Part shown: piece by piece, positions 36,781 to 44,302 of the stretch
Layout of the letters: each line of letters opens with the position of its first letter
Numbering within the stretch: the stretch's first letter is position 1
Origin: JACVRN01 sp036389255
GTDB taxonomy: Bacteria > Acidobacteriota > Blastocatellia > Pyrinomonadales > Pyrinomonadaceae
Length of the DNA stretch: 64,000 bases
Direction: 5' to 3'
Assembly: GCA_036389255.1 (NCBI GenBank)
Contig: DASVQI010000024.1
Coordinates: forward strand, 620,001-684,000
Made by a program: the position numbers and the translations under genes
Notes under the pieces: generated by a model
The model's input: only the letters and a program-made list of their open reading frames with translations
Database searches by the model: none
What the model was told of the DNA's origin: nothing

Positions 36781-37944
36781 TTAATCGGCTGTTGATTCGC
36801 TGGGGTCTGTGATGCGCGAAGTCTGCGCGCCTTCACGCGGGCGCAGTTGTCCAGTGCGGCGCGTAGTCCCATTGACGCGCGCCTGATGCTCGCCGCCATT
36901 GCCGCCCGCGCTCTGTTCATTCGCCTCTTCCCACAAGCGGCCAAAAATCATCTTTCCGGCTGTCGTTTGCAGTACGCTGGTGACGGCTATGTCGGCGTTC
37001 CTGCCTATAAGCTTGCGCGCGTTGTCCACCACGACCATGGTGCCGTCGTCCAGATAAGCCACACCCTGGTTATACTCTTTGCCTTCCTTCAGTATGAAGA
37101 CGCGCATGGCTTCGCCGGGCAGCACCACTGGCTTCAGAGCGTTGGCAAGCTCGTTGATGTTCAGCACCTGCACGCCTCTGAGCTGCGCCACCTTGTTCAG
37201 GTTGAAATCGTTCGTGACGATGACCGCGTCCAACTGTTTGCCGAGCTCTATCAGCTTCAAATCAACTTCGCGCACGGAGGGGAAATCCGTCTCCACAATC
37301 TGTATGTCGAGCGAAGAGTTGTTCTGCAAACGGTTGAGCATGTCTAGGCCGCGACGCCCGCGCTGGCGCTTGGACGAATCGGGCGAGTCTGCCACCTGCT
37401 GCAATTCGCGCAGGATGAATTGCGGGATGATAATTGTGCCGCTCAAGAAACCCGTCTCGGCCACGTCGGCAATGCGCCCGTCTATGATGACGGACGTGTC
37501 CAGCACCTTGTAGTCTCGCCGTATAGTCTTGTCGCTGAAGATGCCGCCCAACGCGGAGAGGTCTAGATAATCGCCCTTGGCCGCTCCTACCATCAGGCCG
37601 ACGTAGGCCATGAAGAAGGTCAGCGCGAGCGTGAGGAAGGTTTTGGTTTCGACGGCGACCGCGTTCGAATCCTGACTGGTGATGAGCGAGCCTATAAGGT
37701 ACGCGCCCGTGATGCCCATAATGGAGCCCACGGCTGCGCCGATTAAGGTTTTAAGGGAAGCGCGGCGAATCCTTATCTCGAAAAAGATGATGGCGACGGC
37801 AATGAGGGCGGCTGCGGCAGCCGAGATAACCCTATCGTTTTTAACCGGATGCAAGAGGTATCCAGCCGCTACTAGAACTGCGGTGAAGATCAGCCGAATG
37901 AGTACGACATCCGTCCGCATGACGGGACGTATAGTAGCATGCAA
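36781..37944 (-). CDS. PIN/TRAM domain membrane protein (YacL family)
   Basis: A 387-aa protein with four hydrophobic N-terminal segments (about 12-125). A PIN nuclease-like domain follows (VLDTSVIIDGRIADVAETGF near 147; acidic residues in VSE-like and VTNDFNLNKVA blocks), then a TRAM-like C-terminal domain (GEAMRVFILKEGKEYNQGVA). The acidic PIN residues look intact, so RNase activity is possible; cellular role uncertain. An ATG at 37920 is an equally plausible start. The 3' end adds a low-complexity tail of about 35 residues. Confidence 0.85.
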   Translation of the reverse strand: MHATIRPVMRTDVVLIRLIFTAVLVAAGYLLHPVKNDRVISAAAAALIAVAIIFFEIRIRRASLKTLIGAAVGSIMGITGAYLIGSLITSQDSNAVAVETKTFLTLALTFFMAYVGLMVGAAKGDYLDLSALGGIFSDKTIRRDYKVLDTSVIIDGRIADVAETGFLSGTIIIPQFILRELQQVADSPDSSKRQRGRRGLDMLNRLQNNSSLDIQIVETDFPSVREVDLKLIELGKQLDAVIVTNDFNLNKVAQLRGVQVLNINELANALKPVVLPGEAMRVFILKEGKEYNQGVAYLDDGTMVVVDNARKLIGRNADIAVTSVLQTTAGKMIFGRLWEEANEQSAGGNGGEHQARVNGTTRRTGQLRPREGAQTSRITDPSESTAD

Positions 37945-38049
37945 TTAATGTGCGCGCTACGAAAAGCTTTTCAGAGACAGAAAGATGTCGGAATTTTGTC
38001 TACCGGTGATAACGGATAGTAGTGTCCTAAATTCAATTCTCCGCGCCCC

Positions 38050-38124
38050 CTCAGCGTCTCTCTGCGCCTCTGCGGTGAGTAGCTTTTATAGTCATTCACC
38101 GCAGAGGCGCAGAGAGACGCTGAG
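38050..38124. repeat. Perfect 29-bp inverted repeat (GCAGAGGCG class)
   Basis: Arms 38050-38078 and 38096-38124 are exact reverse complements over 29 bp with a 17-nt loop. The arm is built from CGCAGAG units, and further copies (ACGCAGAGAG) follow outside the right arm. The rest of the 37945-38154 gap shows nothing coding. A second element of this class lies on the other side of radA. Confidence 0.95.
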
Positions 38125-38154
38125 GTTTACGCAGAGAGTTCTTAAATCCCACTC

Positions 38155-39534
38155 TTAAAACAGTTCATCCAGAGCTTCTTCGATAGAGCGCACGCCTACG
38201 ACGCGCAGGCCCAGAAGGCGTTCGAGCCCTACGGTGTTGGAGGCGGGCATGATGATTTTCTTGAAGCCGAGCGATTGAGCCTCGCGCGCTCTGGTCTGTG
38301 CCTGAAGCGCGCCGCGCACCTCGCCCGTCAGGCCGACTTCTCCGAAGACAGCCGTCTGTGAATCAATCGGAAGGTTCCTGAAGCTGGACGCGATTGCGGC
38401 CACAACACCCAAGTCAGCCGCAGGCTCGTCAACTTCCAGCCCGCCCGCTATGTTGACGAACACGTCGTCGCCCATCAGGTGAAAGCCCAGGCGCTTTTCC
38501 AGCATGGCTATCAGTAGCGCCAGACGGTTCACGTCGAAGCCCTGCGCCATGCGGCGGCCCGTCCCGTACTTTGAGCCTGAGACGAGCGCCTGAACCTCAA
38601 GCAGGACTGGGCGCGTGCCTTCCATGCAGGCGGTCACTATGGAGCCGGAAGCGCCCACGGGCCGCTCGGCCAGAAAGACTTCGGAAGGATTGGCGACGGC
38701 TACGAGGCCAGTTCCCGTCATCTCGAAGACGCCGACTTCGTTGGCCGCGCCGAAGCGGTTCTTGGTGGCTCGCACTATTCGATGATTGTGGTGGCGCTCG
38801 CCCTCGAAATAGAGCACGGTGTCAACTATGTGCTCAAGCGCCTTTGGGCCTGCGATTGAGCCTTCTTTAGTAACGTGGCCTATGAGAAAGACCGGGATGC
38901 CGCGATTCTTGGCAAGCAAGAGGAACTGGCCCGCGACTTCCCTCACCTGCGAGACGGAGCCGGGAGCCGACTCTATGTTGCCGGAGAAGACTGTCTGAAT
39001 CGAATCTACTATGACAGCGCCGGGAGTCATGCGCTCAATCTCGTGAAAGATATTTTCCAGATTGGTTTCAGGCAGAAGATAGAGGTTCTCGGCCTGAACG
39101 CCCAGTCGCTCGCCCCTGAGCTTTATCTGCCGCTCGCTCTCTTCGCCCGAAATGTAAAGGACAGTCGTGCCGCCCGCGCTGAGCCTGTCGGCGGCCTGTA
39201 GGAGCAAGGTGGATTTCCCTATGCCGGGGTCGCCTCCTATAAGTATGAGCGAGCCGGGGACGATGCCGCCGCCTAAGACTCTGTCGAACTCTTCAATGCC
39301 GGAAGCGGTGCGAGTGTCGTCCTGCGACTCTATGGCGCTGTAGGCCACCGGCTCTACTTCGCGCAGCCGGAATCCGCCGCCGCCCGCTCGCGCGCCGTCC
39401 TTCTTCGCAGCCACGCGAGCGCGCTCCTCCACGAACGAATTCCACTCGCCGCAATCCGGGCATTTCCCAAGCCATTTGCGCGATTGAGTCCCGCACTTCT
39501 GGCAAACGTAAACTGTAGCTGGTGCTTTAGCCAA
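38155..39534 (-). CDS. radA: DNA repair protein RadA (Sms)
   Basis: RecA-like branch-migration protein, 459 aa. Order: N-terminal C4 zinc finger (CQKCGTQSRKWLGKCPDCGEW, two CxxC), Walker A GGDPGIGKSTLLLQ near 102, the RadA-specific KNRFG motif near 260 and a Lon-like C-terminal domain (DVFVNIAGGLEVDEPAADLG). Flanked on both sides by hairpin elements of the GCAGAG class; the 21-bp array begins 61 bp before its ATG. Confidence 0.95.
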   Translation of the reverse strand: MAKAPATVYVCQKCGTQSRKWLGKCPDCGEWNSFVEERARVAAKKDGARAGGGGFRLREVEPVAYSAIESQDDTRTASGIEEFDRVLGGGIVPGSLILIGGDPGIGKSTLLLQAADRLSAGGTTVLYISGEESERQIKLRGERLGVQAENLYLLPETNLENIFHEIERMTPGAVIVDSIQTVFSGNIESAPGSVSQVREVAGQFLLLAKNRGIPVFLIGHVTKEGSIAGPKALEHIVDTVLYFEGERHHNHRIVRATKNRFGAANEVGVFEMTGTGLVAVANPSEVFLAERPVGASGSIVTACMEGTRPVLLEVQALVSGSKYGTGRRMAQGFDVNRLALLIAMLEKRLGFHLMGDDVFVNIAGGLEVDEPAADLGVVAAIASSFRNLPIDSQTAVFGEVGLTGEVRGALQAQTRAREAQSLGFKKIIMPASNTVGLERLLGLRVVGVRSIEEALDELF

Positions 39535-39595
39535 TTCCCCTGAATTCCTTTATTCGCTTAATAAAATTGTAGTTATTTTAGATGCTTCGGGAGGG

Positions 39596-39868
39596 GAAAA
39601 ACTTCATTTTACGCCTGAAATTATAGATTTCCGGCGCGAAAAACTCCATTTACGCCCTGAAAATGTTCATTCATCGCGTGAAAATCTCGATTTATCATCT
39701 GGAAAAGTCCATTTATCACGTGGAACAGTCCATTTGACAGGTAAAAAAGTCCATTTCATGCGTGACAAGCTCCATTTCACGGCTGAAAGCTGTCATTTCA
39801 CTGACAAAAGTTGTCATTTCACAGGCGAAAATTGTCATTTATCACCTGAAAATATCGGTTTTTTTGTC
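39596..39868. repeat. 13 x 21-bp degenerate tandem array
   Basis: Thirteen consecutive units of exactly 21 bp with no insertions or deletions, although the sequence varies from unit to unit. Typical unit GAAAAAGTCCATTTATCACG plus T. The most conserved parts are the GAAAA tract and CATTT; in several units TTTCAC and TGAAAA form a dyad. In one plus-strand frame every unit is seven codons (pattern E-K-L/V/C-H-F/L-T/S-x) without a stop, but there is no ATG, GTG or TTG before unit 7. The array also places an A-tract every two helical turns. Confidence 0.92.
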
Positions 39869-39878
39869 GAAGGGGACG

Positions 39879-39979
39879 ATTCACCGCAGGGACGCAGAGA
39901 GACGCGGAGGACTCGCAGAGAGATTGAAGGCTTAGCTCTCTGCGTCCCCTCTACGTTACTCTGCGTCTCTGCGGTGAAT
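39879..39979. repeat. GCAGAG-class hairpin element 2
   Basis: Left arm ATTCACCGCAGGGACGCAGA and further CGCAGAG units. Right arm carries CTCTGCGTCTCTGCGGTGAAT-type inverted units. Loop AGATTGAAGGCTTAG. It sits at the end of the 21-bp array and 39 bp from the ArsC-like gene's stop; same class as the perfect repeat at 38.05 kb. Confidence 0.88.
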
Positions 39980-40018
39980 ATCAATTCTCACCACGCTCAC
40001 CTTCAAATTAACCGGCTG

Positions 40019-40375
40019 CTACTCCAGTAGCGCCCTGATATTTTCGACGGGGCGGCCAAGCACCGCGCGCGAGCCGCGCTCCACAATCGGGCGCTGAATC
40101 AAATCCGGATGCTCCGTCATGAGGGCAATCAATTCGTCGTCCGACAAGTCGCGCTTTCCAAGCTCAAGCTCTTTGTAGACGGCTTCGCTCGTGCGAAGTA
40201 GGTCGCGGGGCGCAAGCCTCATCTTCTTCAAAAGCTCGCGCAGCTTCTTCTCCGTCAAAGGCTTTATGTAATAGTTGACCTTCTCGAAATCCACGCCGCT
40301 CTCACGGAGCAGCTTGTCCGTCTCACGACACTTCGTTCAAGTGGGCTTTTCGTAAACGATGATTTTATCTGTCAT
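40019..40375 (-). CDS. ArsC/Spx-family thioredoxin-fold protein with in-frame TGA, probable selenoprotein
   Basis: From ATG 40375 the frame reads MTDKIIVYEKPT, then TGA (40337-40339), then TKCRETDKLLRESGVDFEK, and on without interruption to 40019. The result is 118 residues, the normal family length. The TGA is codon 13, exactly where the family has its redox cysteine (KPTCxxC), giving a U-x-x-C motif with Cys16. The rest (LTEKKLRELLKKM, LLRTSEAVYKELEL, LIQRPIVERG) is typical ArsC-like. A GGAG ribosome site precedes the upstream ATG; a start after the TGA would remove the active site. A weak hairpin (ACGGA/TCCGT, 8-nt loop) follows the TGA by about 16 nt. A pseudogene or sequence error is the alternative. 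Confidence 0.75.
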
Positions 40376-40390
40376 CTCTTCTCCGGCGGC

Positions 40391-41662
40391 TCATGGAAAG
40401 ATGCCGCGCACGCGCGTCGCTTCGGCCACTCGCGCGACTGCCAGAATGTATGCGCCCGTTCGCATGTCCGTGTGATAACGCAGCGCCGTCTCGTGAACGG
40501 AGCGAAATGCCGTTCGCATAGTCTGCTCAAGCGTCTCGTTAATCTTGTTCTCAGTCCAGAAATAAGAGTACAGGTCTTGCACCCATTCGTAGTAGCTGAC
40601 GGTGACGCCGCCCGCGTTGGCAAGTATGTCCGGCACAAGGAAGACTCCGCGCTCGGCCAGCACGCGGTCTGCGCCGGGCGTGGTAGGCCCGTTGGCAAGC
40701 TCAGCTATGATGCTGGCCTTCACCTTATCCACGTTCGCCATCGTGATGCTGTTCTCAAGCGCCGACGGCAAGAGGATGTCGCACTCCGTTTCGAGCACCG
40801 ACTCGCAGGGAATCTCCTCGGTGTTCGGCAGCCCGCGAAGGCTGCTCGTCTCCTTCTTATGGCGCAGCGCAGCCTCCACGTCCAGACCGTTCTCCGCATA
40901 GACGCCGACTTTTGAATCGCAGGCGGCAACGACTCGCGCTCCGTCTGCGGCTATGAGGCGCGCAATGTTGGCCCCGGCGTTCCCGAAGCCGTGAACCGCC
41001 ACACGCGCTCCCCGCAGGCTCATGCCTTTGACGCGGCAAGCCTCGCGCAGAGTGTAGAGACAACCGCGCGCGGTCGCTTCGTGACGCCCCTGCGAGCCGC
41101 CTAAAGAGATGGGCTTGCCCGTCACAACCCCAAGCTCCGTCTGCCCGCGCACCATCGAGATGGTGTCCATAATCCACGCCATTGTCTGCTCGTCTGTGTA
41201 AACGTCGGGCGCGGGGATGTCGCGGTCTGGGCCTATGATGGGAGCAATCTCGAAGGCGTAGCGTCGCGTCAGTCGCTCAAGCTCGTTAATTGACATGCCC
41301 TTCGGGTCGCAGATGACTCCGCCCTTGCCGCCGCCATAAGGAATGCCGACCGTGGCGCACTTCCAAGTCATCCACGCGGCGAGCGCTTTGACTTCATCCA
41401 GCGTCACGTTCGGGTGGTAGCGTATGCCGCCCTTCGCAGGCCCGCGCGCGATGTTGTGCTGCACGCGATAGCCCTCGAAGACCTGTATGTCGCCGCCGTC
41501 CATCTTCACAGGGATGGAGACAATCAACTGCCGCTTGGAGTTCCTTAAGACATTACGCATGGAAGCGTCCAGCTCAAGATACTCTGCGGCAAGGTCGAAC
41601 TGCTGCTTGGCAATCTCGAAAGGGTTCAGCTCTTCCGCCTGAGGGTCTACAGTCGCGGTCAT
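40391..41662 (-). CDS. gdhA: Glutamate dehydrogenase (Glu/Leu/Phe/Val family)
   Basis: A 423-aa hexameric-type dehydrogenase interconverting glutamate and 2-oxoglutarate plus ammonia. Substrate block GGGKGGVICDPKGMS near 110, catalytic Asp region PAPDVYTDEQTMAWIMD near 145 and Rossmann motif VHGFGNAGANIARLI near 222. P5C dehydrogenase at 62 kb also yields glutamate. It is 15 bp upstream of the ArsC-like gene and 27 bp after the ferritin-like gene on the same strand, so the three may be one transcript. Confidence 0.93.
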   Translation of the reverse strand: MTATVDPQAEELNPFEIAKQQFDLAAEYLELDASMRNVLRNSKRQLIVSIPVKMDGGDIQVFEGYRVQHNIARGPAKGGIRYHPNVTLDEVKALAAWMTWKCATVGIPYGGGKGGVICDPKGMSINELERLTRRYAFEIAPIIGPDRDIPAPDVYTDEQTMAWIMDTISMVRGQTELGVVTGKPISLGGSQGRHEATARGCLYTLREACRVKGMSLRGARVAVHGFGNAGANIARLIAADGARVVAACDSKVGVYAENGLDVEAALRHKKETSSLRGLPNTEEIPCESVLETECDILLPSALENSITMANVDKVKASIIAELANGPTTPGADRVLAERGVFLVPDILANAGGVTVSYYEWVQDLYSYFWTENKINETLEQTMRTAFRSVHETALRYHTDMRTGAYILAVARVAEATRVRGIFP

Positions 41663-41689
41663 GAATCACTCCTCTCTTCGTCGCTGCCG

Positions 41690-42001
41690 CTAATCCTCTT
41701 CGGCTTTCTTTTCGACTTCGACTATGTCGTCTTTGGTGAAAAGGTAAGTACGCATGTGTTTGTCGAAGACCGGATTGATGCGGCGCAGATATTCAAGCCC
41801 CATCATGGCGTGCTCTATCTCTTCGTCTCGATTGTGTTCGAGTATGCGACGAAGCTGGCCGTCGCGCGTGGCCTGAGCGCGCTGATTATACCAGTCAACG
41901 GCCTCCAGTTCTTCCTGCACCGATTTGATGGCGCGCGAAAAATTGAGCACCTCTTCGCTCATCTCATCATATTTCTCGTGCCACTCAGAGCTTGTCGCCA
42001 T
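41690..42001 (-). CDS. Encapsulated-ferritin-like protein (EncFtn family)
   Basis: A 103-aa two-helix ferritin-like protein. Start set at ATG 42001 (MATSSEWHEKYDE); the longer frame to 42121 adds residues unlike the family. It matches EncFtn closely (EELEAVDWYNQRA, ILEHNRDEEIEHAMMGLEYL, MRTYLFT). Di-iron ligands equivalent to E32/E62/H65 of the Rhodospirillum protein are E31, E61 and H64, with W37. The protein ends EVEKKAEED soon after the domain and shows no encapsulin-targeting tail; no encapsulin gene is in the window. It should oxidise Fe(II) across a dimer interface. Confidence 0.85.
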   Translation of the reverse strand: MATSSEWHEKYDEMSEEVLNFSRAIKSVQEELEAVDWYNQRAQATRDGQLRRILEHNRDEEIEHAMMGLEYLRRINPVFDKHMRTYLFTKDDIVEVEKKAEED

Positions 42002-42214
42002 CCTCTTTATGCTCCCTTGCAGTTTAGTCTCCAACACGGACGCGCCCAATCCTACATGATGAAGCCAAAAGTAAAAAGACAAAAGAAGGTTTGATTCACG
42101 GCCTCTATTTTTCGGGAACAAGTAGAGGACTTGTGTTGTCTAAGAATGATGAGCGCAGATGCGCTTCCCCTTTGACCCAAGCGGCTGGCACCGGCTGAAA
42201 AGGGAGATACTGAG

Positions 42215-43039
42215 ATGTTTTCGCATCTGGTCGAATCAGACCTTCACGCAGGAGAACTAAAACGCAAGGGAACCTTTTTTCTAATGACGATGGCCGCTTA
42301 CGCGCTCGTGCTGATGGTCTTGAGCGTCGCCAGCGTTTACGCTTACGAGGCGCACATAAACGACCAGCAGCTTGAGCTGATAGCGCTCGTGCCGCCCGAC
42401 ATGGAAGAGCGCGAGCCGCCCGAGCCACGCGCCGTAGTCAGAACTAATACGCCCGCTCCGCCTGTAAACAACGGAGGCTCGCGCAATGCCGGAGGCCCGG
42501 CGCAGCCCGTGCCGTCTAATACCTCCGCCGACCCGACTAAAATCTCCGGCCCGGCCAAAGGAGCGACAACTCAGATGCCGCCTACCGTCCCTGACGGCGG
42601 CAACAGGACTATGGGCATCGGCCCCGGCTCATATAACCCTGTGGGTGACGGAACTGATTCCCCTTCAACCACGAAGGGCAATTCCAACGGAAAGCTCCTT
42701 GCCGAAGAGCCTCCGGCCGCGACGGTCAGGAAGCCTGAGCCGGCTGTCAAACAGCGCATAGCCTACATTGGGCCTGTCAACAGCCGCGCGCTCCAACTGC
42801 CGCAGCCTTCTTATCCTGCGCTCGCCAAAGCCGCGAACATACAAGGCCCCGTCACGGTGGAGATACTGATTGACGAAGTGGGACGCGTGATTTCCGCTCG
42901 CGCGACGAGCGGCCATACACTCCTGAGGCCGGAGTCCGAGAAGGCAGCCTTACGCGCCCGCTTCTCGCCCACGCTCCTTCAAGACCAGCCGGTCAAAGCG
43001 AAGGGAGTGATTACTTTCAACTTCATCCTGAACAAGTAA
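42215..43039 (+). CDS. TonB-family energy transducer
   Basis: A 274-aa protein with a cytoplasmic N-terminus, one membrane helix (about 23-44, FFLMTMAAYALVLMVLSVAS), a Pro/Gly/Thr-rich periplasmic linker, and a C-terminal TonB domain (SYPALAKAANIQGPVTVEIL to FNFILNK). The only plus-strand gene right of ppsA. It is divergent from the ferritin-like gene across about 210 bp. AAGGGAG gives a good ribosome site. Partner receptor unknown. Confidence 0.87.
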   Translation: MFSHLVESDLHAGELKRKGTFFLMTMAAYALVLMVLSVASVYAYEAHINDQQLELIALVPPDMEEREPPEPRAVVRTNTPAPPVNNGGSRNAGGPAQPVPSNTSADPTKISGPAKGATTQMPPTVPDGGNRTMGIGPGSYNPVGDGTDSPSTTKGNSNGKLLAEEPPAATVRKPEPAVKQRIAYIGPVNSRALQLPQPSYPALAKAANIQGPVTVEILIDEVGRVISARATSGHTLLRPESEKAALRARFSPTLLQDQPVKAKGVITFNFILNK

Positions 43040-43042
43040 AGA

Positions 43043-43091
43043 CGGGTGAATGGTGAATGGAAGAACTGCTTTCATCCATTCACCATTCGCT
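43043..43091. repeat. Heptamer-arm hairpin element (GGTGAAT class)
   Basis: Left arm GGGTGAATGGTGAATGG, 10-nt loop (AAGAACTGCT), right arm TTCATCCATTCACCATTCG. It sits between the convergent ends of the TonB-family gene and alr and could act as a two-way terminator. Confidence 0.85.
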
Positions 43092-43093
43092 TC

Positions 43094-44272
43094 CTAAGTC
43101 GGCATGTAGAAGCGTTTGACGCGCGGGCTGATGCCGCAGGTGATTTCGTAGGATAGAGTGCCAGCCGTTCTGGCTATGTCTTCCGCCGGAACCATCAGCA
43201 CGCCCTCTTCTCCCAGCAGCGTAACTCTATCGTTGAGCCTCACGCCTGCCACGTCCGTCACGTCTATAATCGTCAAGTCCATAGAGATGCGGCCTACGAC
43301 CGAAGCAAACTGGCCGCGCACAATCACTCGACCCCGGTTCGAAAGGGCGCGCGAATAGCCGTCGTTGTATCCTATGGGCAGCGTGGCTACCAGCGTGTCG
43401 CGCGAAGCCTCGAACGTGCAGCCGTAGCCGAGTGTCTCGCCCCTCTTCACCCACTTCAAAAGCATCACGCGCGAGTGCAGGGACATGACGGGCCGCAGCT
43501 TCAGAGGCTCGTCGAGCGGCGGCAGTATGTCGCGCCACAAACCGTAAAGCACGCCTCCCGGCCTGACCATATTGCCCCATGATTGAGGATAAGCGGACGT
43601 GGCTGCGGAGTTGGCACAATCTTCGTAGGTAGGATTCAATCCCCGCTCGCGCAACGCTCGAACCGCTTCCGCAAAGCGCGCGAGCTGCTCTTCGGTGAAA
43701 CATTCCTGACGCGGGTCGTCAGCCGAAGCGAAATGCGTCATGAGGCCGTCTATGCGTACATTTTTGTAATCGCGTATGGCTTCGATGAACTCCACGGCCT
43801 TGTCATAACGCACGCCCAGCCGCCCCATCCCCGTATCAATCTTCAGGTGCGCGTTGGCGATTACTCCGGCATCACGCGCGGCGCGGTCAAGGGCTTCTAT
43901 CATGTCCGGGCGATAGACCACGGGGACTAGATTATGACGCAGGCAAGCCTGCTCCTGACCCGCCCAGAAGCCGCCCAGACAAAGTATAGGCTCACCTATA
44001 CCGGCCTCTCTAAGCTCTATAGCCTCTTCCGGCAGGGCCACGCCGAACCAGTCCGCGCCCTCCTGTGATAACCGCCGCGCGCACTCCACCGCCCCGTGCC
44101 CGTAGGCATCCGCCTTGACGACAGCCATGATTTTCACTTGGGAATTGACGCGCGTGCGTATGGCTTGAAAGTTTTCTGCGAGCGACTGAAGATTTATCTC
44201 TGCCCACGTGGGACGGCTGGCAAACGGCTCCACATCTCCGGCGACCTCAACATCCCTTTTGTCTTCAGACAT
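43094..44272 (-). CDS. alr: Alanine racemase
   Basis: PLP-dependent racemase supplying D-alanine for peptidoglycan, 392 aa. PLP Lys in VKADAYGHGAVECARRL near 52; catalytic Tyr in LGYGCTFEAS near 285; IGYNDGYSRAL and SMDLTIIDVTDV are typical. A short N-terminal extension (about 20 residues, acidic) precedes the barrel. It follows dnaB in a run containing rpsF-rpsR-rplI-dnaB. Confidence 0.94.
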   Translation of the reverse strand: MSEDKRDVEVAGDVEPFASRPTWAEINLQSLAENFQAIRTRVNSQVKIMAVVKADAYGHGAVECARRLSQEGADWFGVALPEEAIELREAGIGEPILCLGGFWAGQEQACLRHNLVPVVYRPDMIEALDRAARDAGVIANAHLKIDTGMGRLGVRYDKAVEFIEAIRDYKNVRIDGLMTHFASADDPRQECFTEEQLARFAEAVRALRERGLNPTYEDCANSAATSAYPQSWGNMVRPGGVLYGLWRDILPPLDEPLKLRPVMSLHSRVMLLKWVKRGETLGYGCTFEASRDTLVATLPIGYNDGYSRALSNRGRVIVRGQFASVVGRISMDLTIIDVTDVAGVRLNDRVTLLGEEGVLMVPAEDIARTAGTLSYEITCGISPRVKRFYMPT

Positions 44273-44302
44273 AGCTTGCGAAACAGCCGAGTCGGAGCGC
44301 TT

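Larger units (their letters stand above)
39535..40018. other. Gene-free interval upstream of radA
   Basis: This 484-bp gap holds an exact 21-bp tandem array (39596-39868) followed by a GCAGAG-class hairpin element (39879-39979). The radA promoter must lie in or before the array. I see no convincing coding gene, though one plus-strand frame is open throughout. Confidence 0.7.

Noticed and set aside
39596..39868. CRISPR array
   Set aside because: Units are directly adjacent 21-mers with no unique spacers, and there are no cas genes.
39734..40030. Plus-strand 98-codon frame starting at a TTG inside the 21-bp array
   Set aside because: It runs out of the array straight through the hairpin element and into the end of the ArsC-like gene; the second half is pure repeat-arm translation. 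The array itself is reported as a repeat.
42002..42121. Extended N-terminus of the ferritin-like protein
   Set aside because: The added 40 residues are unlike EncFtn and overlap the divergent promoter region.
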